A stretch of 64,000 bases of DNA from Rhodoferax fermentans (GTDB lineage Bacteria > Pseudomonadota > Gammaproteobacteria > Burkholderiales > Burkholderiaceae_C). The notes below the pieces were generated by a model that searched no databases, was not told where the DNA came from, and saw nothing but the letters and a program-made list of their open reading frames with translations. This document shows, one piece after another, positions 25,444 through 33,587 of this stretch. The translations under genes and the position numbers were made by a program. Where the stretch lies: NCBI RefSeq assembly GCF_002017865.1, contig NZ_MTJN01000002.1, positions 2,046,001-2,110,000 of the forward strand. The letters are read 5' to 3'. The first letter of the stretch is position 1; each line of letters begins with the position of its first letter.

Positions 25444-25977
25444 CTAGGTTGGCACCAGGCCCAGCTCGCGTAACTGGGCTTCCAGCTCGGCCACAGAACC
25501 CCAGGGCAGGATGGGGGAGTTTTGCCGTTCGTCCGGCGGGTTGTCGGGCAAGTCGTTGGACCAGCCTCCACAACCCACCAGCGGCAGCAAAGGCCGCTTG
25601 TGTAACCAGGCCAGGCAGACTTCCGAAATCGTGCCAGCGCGCCCGCCAATCACGATGCAGGCGTCGCCAGCCAGCGCCATCAACAGGTTGCGCGCGTCCC
25701 CCATGCCACAAGGGATGACCACGGTGGCCGGCCAGTCTGGCGCAGGCATTTGGTCCGGCGGCACGATGCTGAGCACTAGCCCACCCGCGCCAATCGCCCG
25801 CTCAGCCGCCACCCGGGTCGCCGGGCTGCCACAACCGCTGACCACGGTGATGCCCAACTGCGCCAGCAGCGCCCCGGCCTGGGCCGCGAGTTCATAAGCG
25901 GCAGAGCCGGGCTCGGCGCTACCCAGCACACAGACTTGGGGACGGCGGATGGAGGGGGTCATCAACGGGATACTCAT
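25444..25977 (-). CDS. SLOG-domain protein, TIGR00725/LOG-like
   Basis: About 177 residues with a Rossmann-like fold: VCVLGSAEPGSAAYELA, VVSGCGSPATRVAAE and the diagnostic phosphate-binding IGGRAGTISEV. This is the SLOG superfamily, related to LOG cytokinin-activating enzymes and nucleotide-binding proteins. The start ATG overlaps the punA stop (ATGA), so it is coupled to the nucleoside salvage genes. This suggests a nucleotide-derived ligand, though no catalytic role can be claimed. Confidence 0.82.
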   Translation of the reverse strand: MSIPLMTPSIRRPQVCVLGSAEPGSAAYELAAQAGALLAQLGITVVSGCGSPATRVAAERAIGAGGLVLSIVPPDQMPAPDWPATVVIPCGMGDARNLLMALAGDACIVIGGRAGTISEVCLAWLHKRPLLPLVGCGGWSNDLPDNPPDERQNSPILPWGSVAELEAQLRELGLVPT

Positions 25978-26768
25978 GGCAAGGCCGCAATGATGTCCGC
26001 CAGCAAACGGCTGGCTTTGGCACTGCCTTCTTGCGCCTGCTCCAAGGTGTGGGCGTGGCTCAGCTGTTCGGTGGACAGGCCAGCGCCGTAGTTGGTGATG
26101 AAGGACAGCGCCAGCACACGCAAGCCCAGGTAACGCGCCAGGATGGTCTCGGGCACGGTGCTCATGCCCACCGCGTCGGCACCCAGGCCTTGCACCAGGC
26201 GGATCTCGGCCGGGGTTTCAAACTGCGGGCCCAGCAGCCAGGCGTAGACACCTTCAAAAAGTGTAGCGCCTTGCCCTTTTGCAATAAGGGCTGCATGCTG
26301 TTTTAGCTCTGGATCATAGGCATCCACCATATTCACAAAACGCTGGTTGCCGGTGAGGCCGACCAGGGGTGAGCGTTGCGGCAAATTGATATGGTCGCTG
26401 ACCAGCATCAGGCTTTGCGGTGGCATGTCCAGCCGCAGACTGCCTGCGGCGTTGGTTTGCACAAGGGTGTGGCAACCCAGCGCCTGCAGCACCTGCAGCG
26501 GCAGCGCCATGCCGTCGACTGCGCCGGTCTCATAACCGTGTTTGCGCCCGCTCATCACGGCCACCGCCTGGTTGCCAATCTTGCCCAGCCACAACATGGC
26601 GCTGTGGCCGGCCACGGTGGGCTGCGGGAAACCTTCCAGCTCGCTGTAGGGGATCTGGATGGCGTCTGTGATGTGTTCGGTGAGTCCGCCCCAGCCTGAA
26701 CCCAACACCACCGCGATGCGGGGTTGTAATTGCCCGGCGCGGGCCTGAATGGTGCTCAGCGCGTTCAT
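25974..26768 (-). CDS. punA: Purine-nucleoside phosphorylase
   Basis: The 264-residue trimeric-type enzyme has VVLGSGWGG at the N-terminus, the GRKHGYE segment, TNAAGSL, and LLGPQFETPAEIR with GMSTVPE in the C-terminal half. It phosphorolyses purine (deoxy)nucleosides to base and ribose or deoxyribose 1-phosphate. Its start overlaps the cdd stop and its stop overlaps the SLOG start, both as ATGA, so the three genes are translationally coupled. The coding sequence contains a full copy of the dispersed hairpin repeat at 26253-26306, in frame and without disrupting the family's spacing. Confidence 0.93.
   Translation of the reverse strand: MNALSTIQARAGQLQPRIAVVLGSGWGGLTEHITDAIQIPYSELEGFPQPTVAGHSAMLWLGKIGNQAVAVMSGRKHGYETGAVDGMALPLQVLQALGCHTLVQTNAAGSLRLDMPPQSLMLVSDHINLPQRSPLVGLTGNQRFVNMVDAYDPELKQHAALIAKGQGATLFEGVYAWLLGPQFETPAEIRLVQGLGADAVGMSTVPETILARYLGLRVLALSFITNYGAGLSTEQLSHAHTLEQAQEGSAKASRLLADIIAALP
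26253..26306. repeat. Dispersed hairpin repeat inside punA (copy 4)
   Basis: TGTAGCGCCTT, then GCCCTT (26273-26278), a seven-base loop and AAGGGC (26286-26291), then TGCATGCTGTTTTAG. The core pairs perfectly. It is read in frame as part of the punA protein (around AALIAKGQGATLFEG). It is AT-rich compared with the surrounding gene. Confidence 0.75.
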
Positions 26769-27205
26769 GCTTGGGCTCCCAGGTGATCGGGCCCAAAACC
26801 TTCTGGCAGCAACTGGACCAGGGTGTAGCTTGGGCCGGTGGTTTCGTCATTGGCGCAATAAATGGGCAGATCTGGCGCACCAAATTCACGCAATTTTTGC
26901 CTGCAGCCCCCGCAGGGCGTGGTCCAGGCGCTCTTGTGTTTGCCACCATTGCCAACCACCAGCACGGCGCGGGCGCGGGTGCTGCCCGCCAGCACCATCG
27001 CGCTCAGGGCAGAGGCTTCGGCGCAGACGCCTTCGGGGTAAGCGGCGTTTTCAACATTGCAGCCCGCGTGGATGCGGCCCAGGTCGTCCAGCACGGCAGC
27101 GCCAACGGGATAGCGGGAATACGGCGCATAGGCCTGGCGCTGGGCAGCGCGGGCGGCAGACAGCAGGGCCTGCTGCTGGGATTCGGTCAGGGTTGTTAAA
27201 TGCAT
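26765..27205 (-). CDS. cdd: Cytidine deaminase
   Basis: About 146 residues of the small homotetrameric class. The zinc and catalytic motif is CAEASA (catalytic Glu, first Cys ligand), and PCGGC supplies the other Cys ligands. NVENAAYPEGVCAE is the family signature. It deaminates cytidine and deoxycytidine to uridine and deoxyuridine. It is first in the cdd-punA-SLOG operon. The ATG at 27205 is preferred; an upstream in-frame ATG at 27235 only adds an unconserved tail. Confidence 0.95.
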   Translation of the reverse strand: MHLTTLTESQQQALLSAARAAQRQAYAPYSRYPVGAAVLDDLGRIHAGCNVENAAYPEGVCAEASALSAMVLAGSTRARAVLVVGNGGKHKSAWTTPCGGCRQKLREFGAPDLPIYCANDETTGPSYTLVQLLPEGFGPDHLGAQA

Positions 27206-27268
27206 GGGGCTACTGTACTGAGAAAACAGCTGCAAAGCGCGCCCCCGGTGGCAGTCCGCCAGGGCGCA

Positions 27269-28819
27269 TCACACCGGGCAAACGACTTCGATCAGGTGCG
27301 GACCGGGCTTGGCCATGGCCGCACGCAAGCTGGCCACAAAACCGTCCACATCGGTGACCCGATCCGCGGGCACACCATGGCCTTCGGACAGCTTGACCCA
27401 GTCGAGCTGGGGCTGCTCCACGTCGAGCATACGCAGGGCGTTGCGGCCAACCTGGGTCACCCCCACGTTGGCCAGTTCACCACGCAGGATCTGGTAACCC
27501 CGGTTGGCAAACACGATGGTGACCACATGCAGCTGCTCGCGCGCCATGGTCCACAGCGCCTGCAAGGTGTACATGGCCGAGCCGTCGCCCGTGAGCACAA
27601 ACACCGGGCGCTGCGGGCAGGCCAGGGCCGCACCCACCGCGTTGGGCAGGCCAAAGCCGATGGCGCCGCCGGTGGTGTGTAACCAGTCGTGGGGGCGGGC
27701 CTGTTGTGTGGGTGGCATGAAAAAACGGGCCAGGGTGATGCTCTCATCCACCACGATGGCGTTCTCGGGCAACAGGTGCGCAAACGCCTGCCCGATCAGC
27801 GCCATGTCCATCGGGCCACTGGGCAAGGCGGGCAGGGCTTGCGGCCAGCAGTCATAGGGGTCGGTGGTGGTGATGCCCAGACACTCGGCCAGCGTGTTCA
27901 GGGTGTAACCCACATCCATGCCGCGGCTGCACAGGTCAAACACCGCGGTGTTGGGGGCTTCGGGCAGGCTGGGTTTGCCGGGGTAGGCAAAGAAGTTGGT
28001 GGGCCGCTGAGCCCCGGCCAGCACCATGTGCCGCACGTCTTTGAGCACCGCCGCGTTGTCATCCACGCCGTAAGCCAGTCGCTCAAAGGCCACGGCACCG
28101 GCGCCGCGACGGATGCGGGCGGCCAGGTAAGGTGCCATCAGGCGGGCACCGGTTTTTTTGACGATCTGCGCGGCCAGCACACCCAGGTCGCCATGCAGGG
28201 TGGGGCCGTCCACCATCAGGGCGGCACCCGGCAACTGCAGCGTGTGGGCAGCAGCCTGGATGCGAGCCAGGTCAGGGCGGATCAGTGGCGACGGTGGCAC
28301 CGGTTCCGCAGGCCCCGTGGCCTCCTGCCAGGCGGTGTTGGCAGGCAGCACCAGGGTGGCCAGCTGGCCGTTGTGGGACCGCGCCGCCGCCATGGCCTGT
28401 GCACCGTCAGGGGCCACACTGGTCGCGTCGGGGCTGGCGCGGGTCCAATGGGCGATGCTGCGGCTCAGGCCGGGGATGTCACCCTTCAAAGGGCTCTCGT
28501 AGGCCATGTGGTGGGTAGCGTGGTCACCCACAATGGTCAACATGCCGGACCCCGCCTTGCGCGCGGTATGGAGGTTGGCAAACCCGTTGCCCAGGCCGGG
28601 TGCCAGGTGCAGCAGCGTGGCGGCGATGTTGCCGCTCATGCGGAAATAGCCGTCGGCCGCGCCGGTGGCACCACCTTCAAACAGGCAGAGCACACAACGC
28701 ATGCCGGGATGTGCGTCCAGCGCCGCGACAAAGTGCATTTCAGAAGTGCCGGGATTGGCAAAACAGACGTTCACACCACCCGAGAGCAGGGTTTGGACCA
28801 GAGATTCAGCACCATTCAC
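27269..28819 (-). CDS. Thiamine-diphosphate-dependent enzyme, acetolactate-synthase-like large subunit
   Basis: About 516 residues with the three-domain layout of ThDP enzymes: N-terminal pyrimidine-binding domain with FANPGTSEMHFV and a catalytic Glu in LCLFEGGATGAADGYF, a central domain, and a C-terminal PP-binding domain with the TGDGSAMYTLQALWTM...ANRGYQIL cofactor motif. It resembles acetolactate-synthase/benzoylformate-decarboxylase-like proteins of uncertain substrate and is not next to ilvN. I chose the GTG at 28819 because GAGGAG lies about 9 bases upstream. A LysR gene upstream on the same strand may regulate it. Confidence 0.87.
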   Translation of the reverse strand: MNGAESLVQTLLSGGVNVCFANPGTSEMHFVAALDAHPGMRCVLCLFEGGATGAADGYFRMSGNIAATLLHLAPGLGNGFANLHTARKAGSGMLTIVGDHATHHMAYESPLKGDIPGLSRSIAHWTRASPDATSVAPDGAQAMAAARSHNGQLATLVLPANTAWQEATGPAEPVPPSPLIRPDLARIQAAAHTLQLPGAALMVDGPTLHGDLGVLAAQIVKKTGARLMAPYLAARIRRGAGAVAFERLAYGVDDNAAVLKDVRHMVLAGAQRPTNFFAYPGKPSLPEAPNTAVFDLCSRGMDVGYTLNTLAECLGITTTDPYDCWPQALPALPSGPMDMALIGQAFAHLLPENAIVVDESITLARFFMPPTQQARPHDWLHTTGGAIGFGLPNAVGAALACPQRPVFVLTGDGSAMYTLQALWTMAREQLHVVTIVFANRGYQILRGELANVGVTQVGRNALRMLDVEQPQLDWVKLSEGHGVPADRVTDVDGFVASLRAAMAKPGPHLIEVVCPV

Positions 28820-28899
28820 AGCGAGCACTCCTCTTGAAGACTTCTGCAACGATCTGCTTCAAAGTATCGCACCGTCAGCGCTCACTCAAGAGATCAAAA

Positions 28900-29850
28900 C
28901 TAGCTCGGTTTTTGGTCGATTTCTTCTCTCAGCCACTGCTGAAACGCCAGCACCACCGGCTGGGTGGTGGCGGTTTTGGCAGACACCAGGTGGTAGGCGT
29001 AATACGAGGGCAAACTGGTGGCAAACGGGATCACCAGCCGAGCGCTGGCCACGTCGGCCTCGATCAGCTGTTTCTGGACCAGCGCCACACCCTGGCCGTC
29101 CAAAGCAGCTTCAATGGTCAGGATGGCGTTGGAAAACCGCAGGCCACGCGCCACATCCACACCGCTGACACCAGCCTTCTGCAGCCAGCTTTGCCAACTC
29201 GGCATGGAGACCACCTCGCGGGTCGAGTCGTCGTGGATCAGCACATGCCGGCTCAGGTCCTGTGGCTGCTGCAGCGCCAGCTCACCCACAGACAGGCTGG
29301 GGCGGCAGGCCACCACAAAGTCCGGGGTGAACAGGTGTTCAACCTGGTAAGCCGGGTAGCGCCCGTTACCAAACCGAATCGCCACCTCGCTGGTTTCGCT
29401 GCGTGGGTCGATCAACTGACCGGACTGGGCCAGCACCGCGTCGGGTTCATCGATGTTGCCAATCAGGCTGGTGATGCGCACCAGCACCTCGGGGTGGGCC
29501 GCAGAAAACCGGCCCAGCCGGGGAATCAGCCAGCGTGCCGCAAAGGCAGGTGGGGCCGTCACATGCAGCGCACGCTGCGCGTGGTGCTGGGTGAGTTCCA
29601 CCCCGGCGGCAAACTGGTCCAGCCCGGCGCGGATCTTGGGGTACATGGCCTGCGCGTCGTCGGTCAAGGTCAGTGCGTTGGGGCCGCGCTGGAACAGTGC
29701 CACACCCAGGTAAGACTCCAGCTTCTTGATCTGCTGGCTGACCGCCGCCGGGGTGACGTTCAACTCGGCTGCGGCCTTGGCAAAGCTGAGGTGACGCACC
29801 GCTGCCTCAAAGGTGCGAAAGGTGGACAGGGCGGGGAGTCGGTAAACCAC
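28900..29850 (-). CDS. LysR family transcriptional regulator
   Basis: The 316-residue protein has an N-terminal winged helix-turn-helix (FAKAAAELNVTPAAVSQQIKKLE) in the GcvA-like style and a type 2 periplasmic-binding effector domain. It is upstream of and co-directional with the ThDP enzyme, with 80 bases between. It is divergent from a small Trp-rich protein gene. An inverted repeat at 29886-29917 lies just beyond its start. Confidence 0.92.
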   Translation of the reverse strand: MVYRLPALSTFRTFEAAVRHLSFAKAAAELNVTPAAVSQQIKKLESYLGVALFQRGPNALTLTDDAQAMYPKIRAGLDQFAAGVELTQHHAQRALHVTAPPAFAARWLIPRLGRFSAAHPEVLVRITSLIGNIDEPDAVLAQSGQLIDPRSETSEVAIRFGNGRYPAYQVEHLFTPDFVVACRPSLSVGELALQQPQDLSRHVLIHDDSTREVVSMPSWQSWLQKAGVSGVDVARGLRFSNAILTIEAALDGQGVALVQKQLIEADVASARLVIPFATSLPSYYAYHLVSAKTATTQPVVLAFQQWLREEIDQKPS

Positions 29851-29885
29851 GGTGGGGGCCGAGCCGGTGGGCGGCAGGCTAAATA

Positions 29886-29917
29886 AAACTATGGGTGAGC
29901 ATCATAAATGATAGTTT
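29886..29917. promoter_or_regulatory. Inverted repeat upstream of the LysR gene
   Basis: AAACTAT (29886-29892) and ATAGTTT (29911-29917) with 18 bases between, and a smaller ATCAT/ATGAT pair inside (29901-29905, 29908-29912). The position just upstream of the LysR start fits an autoregulatory site. The spacing is wide for the usual T-N11-A LysR motif, so this is tentative. Confidence 0.4.
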
Positions 29918-30067
29918 GCTGCGGTGCAGCAACAGCACTACATTCGGCCATCGTATTCGCTTACCAGCCGTTCCTTGCGTGGTGCTGACGGCTAACCCAT
30001 ACAACCCGTTGCCCTTGTGCTTGACCTGTTCAGACAAGGCAACTTCGCCCTTTGCCAGGAGTTCGTC

Positions 30068-30478
30068 ATGAACGCATTTGTGAATTTGAAACCCATGCTC
30101 ACCCCAGTGGTGGCTGAACGTGCCTGGCTGGCATGGCCAGAGATCCTGGAGCGCCAGCAAGCGCTGGACACCCCGACCTGGATGGCCGACTGGCTGGAGG
30201 CAGCCCATCAGCCTTTGGGCGTGTCGGCAGACGACAGCGAGGTCGACACTTGGCCAGAGACGACCGAAAACCAAGAACCCATCCAGACCCCCAACTGGCA
30301 GGCGGAGTGGCTGGACTGGATGGACAGCGGTTCTGCGGCCAAACCAGTCACCCAGGCCACAACAGCACACACGGTGTGCCCGTTCAACACGGCCAGGAAC
30401 ACAAGCGCAGCACCCAAAAATAACCTGCCATGGCTGCTCTCACATCCGCCAGTCACTCAACTGAACAAAGCGGCCTGA
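30068..30478 (+). CDS. Small Trp-rich hypothetical protein with internal repeat
   Basis: About 136 residues. CCAGGAG stands six bases before the ATG at 30068, a good ribosome-binding site, which supports it as real. The protein is rich in Trp and acidic residues and contains two copies of a TPxWxAxWL motif (TPTWMADWLEAA and TPNWQAEWLDWM) about 45 residues apart. No domain is recognised and no signal peptide or membrane helix is evident. It is divergent from the LysR gene and converges with the ABC permease gene. Confidence 0.6.
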   Translation: MNAFVNLKPMLTPVVAERAWLAWPEILERQQALDTPTWMADWLEAAHQPLGVSADDSEVDTWPETTENQEPIQTPNWQAEWLDWMDSGSAAKPVTQATTAHTVCPFNTARNTSAAPKNNLPWLLSHPPVTQLNKAA

Positions 30479-30495
30479 ACCGCACTTGATGCCCC

Positions 30496-31368
30496 TCAGT
30501 GGGTGTTGTTGGAGGTGCCGGGCTTGTTGCCCCGCATCATGGTCAGCGCCAGCACGGCCGAGGCCACCATCAGCAGCAGGCTCACCGCATTGAGCACCGG
30601 CGTGGCGCCTTCACGCATGCGGCCGTACATCATCACGGTCAGTGGTGAGTCGGAGCCGACCAGCATCAGCGTGGTGTTGAAGTTCTCAAAACTCATCAAA
30701 AACGAGATCGCCGCTGAGCCGATCAGCGCCGGTTTCAGGTACGGCAGGGTGATGGTCCACAACACCGCCAGGCGCGACGCACCGAGGTTGTAGGCCGCCT
30801 CTTCCAGGGTGATGTCAAAGCGTTTCAGGCGCGCGGTGATGGTCAGCGTAGCAATCGACACGATGTACGAAAACTGCCCCAGCACCACCAGCGGCAAGCC
30901 GGGACGCAAAAACTCCAGCTCCAGGCCCCACAGGTCGTCGGCCAAATTCGCAATGCGGCTGGCAAAGGCCAGGATCGAGATGCCCAGAATCACCCCCGGA
31001 ATCACCAGAGGCGCCAGCATCAGCAGGCTCAGAGCCTGTTTGCCACGAAACTGCGTGCGCTCAATCAAAAACGCGTTGGCGGTGCCGACCAACACGGACA
31101 AGATAGTGACCCAGCAGGCGACCACCACACTGGTCCACAGGCTGCCGAGCATCGCCGCGTCGGCAAACAGGCCGGTGCGCCCCGAACCGTCATGGCCGAC
31201 AAACCAGTCCAGCGTGAAGCCGCGCCAGGGTGGCGCCGGGTAAGGTGCGTCGTTGAAGGCGAACACCGCTACTACCACCAGCGGCAAAAACAGAAACGCA
31301 AAAAACGCCAGGCCATACACCACGGTGCTGGCCCGCAACCACAGCGGGCGGGGCAGGGAGGCAATCAC
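30496..31368 (-). CDS. ABC transporter permease, polyamine type (PotC-like)
   Basis: About 290 residues with six predicted membrane helices and the EAA loop EEAAYNLGASRLAVLW. It is last in the leftward order solute-binding protein, ATPase, PotB-like permease, PotC-like permease. The gap to the preceding permease (about 90 bases) holds a copy of the dispersed hairpin repeat. Confidence 0.9.
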   Translation of the reverse strand: MIASLPRPLWLRASTVVYGLAFFAFLFLPLVVVAVFAFNDAPYPAPPWRGFTLDWFVGHDGSGRTGLFADAAMLGSLWTSVVVACWVTILSVLVGTANAFLIERTQFRGKQALSLLMLAPLVIPGVILGISILAFASRIANLADDLWGLELEFLRPGLPLVVLGQFSYIVSIATLTITARLKRFDITLEEAAYNLGASRLAVLWTITLPYLKPALIGSAAISFLMSFENFNTTLMLVGSDSPLTVMMYGRMREGATPVLNAVSLLLMVASAVLALTMMRGNKPGTSNNTH

Positions 31369-31393
31369 GCGGCACCTCCATCAGTTTGCAAGC

Positions 31394-31448
31394 CAAATTG
31401 GCCTCTAGCCCTTTTGTATAAAGGGCTGACAGCTATTGATTTGAAAGT
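31394..31448. repeat. Dispersed hairpin repeat (copy 5), inside the ABC operon
   Basis: TTGGCCTCTAGCCCTTTTGT, then AAAGGGCTGACAGCTATTGA, giving AGCCCTTT/AAAGGGCT arms (from 31407 and to 31427). It sits between the two permease genes of one operon. A stable stem here could shape the mRNA and alter expression of the last gene. Confidence 0.8.
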
Positions 31449-31459
31449 GGCCAAGGTCA

Positions 31460-32356
31460 TCATGAGCGTTGCATCACTTCGCCAAATTTCTGGCCACTGA
31501 GTTTCAAACCCGCCCAGACGATGGCTGTTGACAAGGCCAGCAGCAAAAAGCCAAAAGCCGCACCCTGCTCCCAGTTAAACCGCGTGATGAACTGGGTGTA
31601 GATCTGCTCGGTGAACCACTGCGAGTTTTTGCCACCCAAAAGCGTGGGCGTGAGGTAGTTGCCCAGGGTCAGCATAAACACCACGATACAACCCGCCACA
31701 ATGCCGGGCGCCGCATGCGGGATGACGATCTGGCGCAGGATCGACCAGCCGTTGCCGCCCAGGTCATAAGCCGCTTCGATCAGCGAGTCGTCCAAACTCT
31801 CCAGCGCGCTGATCAGCGGGATCACCATGAACAACATCGAGGTGTAGACCAGCCCGACCAGGATGGTGGCGTCGTGGTAGAGCAGCTCCACTGGCGCTGG
31901 TGTCACACCCAGCCAGACCAGTAGCGCGGGCAACACGCCCGACTCGCGCAGCAGAATCATCCAGCCCAGCGTGCGCACGGTTTCGCTGACCCAGAACGGG
32001 ATCAGGCACATCACAAATAACATCGATTTGGTGTGACCACGCACCAGCTTGGCAATCGTCCAGGCAATCGGGAAGGCCATCAAGAGTGTCAAAGCCGTGG
32101 CCACGATCGACATCAGCGCGGTGCGCATGAAGGTGTGCCAGTACAGCGGCTCTTCAAAAAAGGTGCGGAACTGCGCCAGACTCGGCTCGTAGACACGTGG
32201 TGCCACGCGGGCACGCATCGACAACATGCCCAGCTCCACATGTGGCAACACAATCAGCCCAAGCAGCCACAACAAAGCCGGGGCCAGCAAAAGCATCAGC
32301 ATCAGCCGCGCGACATGGCGCGACTGCCGGGTGGGGTCAGCTGAAGACATGTTCAT
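31460..32356 (-). CDS. ABC transporter permease, polyamine type (PotB-like)
   Basis: About 298 residues with an N-terminal helix (LMLMLLLAPALLWLLGLIVLP), a long periplasmic loop and the EAA loop IEAAYDLGGNGWSILRQIVIP. The start is taken at 32356, overlapping the ATPase stop by about 20 bases; ATG 32350 is an alternative. A longer frame upstream runs antisense to nothing but overlaps the ATPase coding region and is not supported. Confidence 0.9.
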   Translation of the reverse strand: MNMSSADPTRQSRHVARLMLMLLLAPALLWLLGLIVLPHVELGMLSMRARVAPRVYEPSLAQFRTFFEEPLYWHTFMRTALMSIVATALTLLMAFPIAWTIAKLVRGHTKSMLFVMCLIPFWVSETVRTLGWMILLRESGVLPALLVWLGVTPAPVELLYHDATILVGLVYTSMLFMVIPLISALESLDDSLIEAAYDLGGNGWSILRQIVIPHAAPGIVAGCIVVFMLTLGNYLTPTLLGGKNSQWFTEQIYTQFITRFNWEQGAAFGFLLLALSTAIVWAGLKLSGQKFGEVMQRS

Positions 32357-33509
32357 TGGCCGTGGTGCCTGCGGCAAAACACACGGCGCGTTGCGGATCA
32401 AAACCAAAAAACACGGTTTCACCGACTGCCAGGTCGGCAAACTCACCGGTCTGTGGCAAGGCGATGCGGAACTCGGTGTTTGACTGGACTTCGGTCAACA
32501 ACACCGCCGAGTTGGCGCCATCAAACAACAAGCTGTCGACCCGGGCGTTAAAACTGGGCAAACCTGCATCCGTCAGCAGCGCAGCCTGGCGCGCCAGCCG
32601 GGCGACTTCGGGCCGCACAAAGGCCTCCACCGCGTCACCGCGGGTGATCTGGCCAATGGCGCGTGCCGGCATCATCAGGCCCTGGGCACTGGTGACCGTA
32701 ACCGTGGTGCCATTCACCTCGGTGGCGCGGCCAGCCAAGCGGTTGTTAGCGCCCACAAACCCCGCCACAAACGGCGTCTGTGGTTCGTAATACAGCTGTT
32801 GCGGTGTGCCCACCTGCTCAAAACGGCCATGGTTCATCACCGCCACATGGTCAGACAACACCAGCGCCTCGGACTGGTCGTGGGTGATGTAGACAAAGGT
32901 GGTGCCAAAGGCGGCTTGGAGCTGCTTAAGCTCGATCTTCATGTGTTCGCGCAGCTTCAAATCGAGCGCGCCGAGTGGTTCGTCAAGCAACAGCAAGGTT
33001 GGCTCCAGCACCAGGCTGCGGGCAATCGCCACACGTTGCTTCTGCCCGCCCGAGAGCTGGTCGACCCGCTTGTTCTGCGCACCGGGCAGGCTCACGCGCT
33101 CCAGCATGTCACCCACACGGCGTTTGATTTCGTCTTTGGCCACACCCCGGCGCGCCAGGCCGTAACCCACGTTGTCTCCCACACTCATCATCGGGAACAG
33201 CGCCAGGTGCTGGAACACCATGTTCACCGGGCGTTTGTTGGGCGGCACACCGTTCATCGGTTTGCCGCCGATCAGGATCTCACCCGAGTCCGGGCTCAAA
33301 AAGCCGGCAATCATGCGCAACAGCGTGGTTTTGCCGCAGCCTGACGGCCCCAGGATCGAGAAGAAACTGCCACGCGCCACCGAGAAGGACAAATCGTCCA
33401 CCGCACGGAAGGCCCCGTAGTGCTTGGCGACGCGGGTGGCTTGCAGGTCAGGCTGCGCAGCCGGGTTGGCGTGTAGAGGGGAAGGTGTCAAGACAGGTCC
33501 AACGCACAT
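32337..33509 (-). CDS. ABC transporter ATP-binding protein, polyamine type (PotA-like)
   Basis: About 390 residues with Walker A GPSGCGKTTLL, Q-loop NMVFQHLALFP, signature LSGGQKQRVAIARS, Walker B LLLDEPLGALD, and His in ITHDQSEALV. A C-terminal TOBE-like domain follows. It energises the importer whose solute-binding protein is encoded just upstream. The start is uncertain (ATG 33509 or codons just below); the first conserved segment is LQATRVAKHYGAFRAVDD. Confidence 0.92.
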   Translation of the reverse strand: MCVGPVLTPSPLHANPAAQPDLQATRVAKHYGAFRAVDDLSFSVARGSFFSILGPSGCGKTTLLRMIAGFLSPDSGEILIGGKPMNGVPPNKRPVNMVFQHLALFPMMSVGDNVGYGLARRGVAKDEIKRRVGDMLERVSLPGAQNKRVDQLSGGQKQRVAIARSLVLEPTLLLLDEPLGALDLKLREHMKIELKQLQAAFGTTFVYITHDQSEALVLSDHVAVMNHGRFEQVGTPQQLYYEPQTPFVAGFVGANNRLAGRATEVNGTTVTVTSAQGLMMPARAIGQITRGDAVEAFVRPEVARLARQAALLTDAGLPSFNARVDSLLFDGANSAVLLTEVQSNTEFRIALPQTGEFADLAVGETVFFGFDPQRAVCFAAGTTANEHVFS

Positions 33510-33587
33510 CCAGATCCAAATAGGACCCTGCCACACCGGGGATGTCCGGCCTGGCAGGGTGTGCGGGCGTGGCCCGCTGAGACAACT

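Noticed and set aside
27689..28837. Open frame antisense to the ThDP enzyme
   Set aside because: It is fully covered by a strongly supported gene and has a repetitive Gly/Gln composition.
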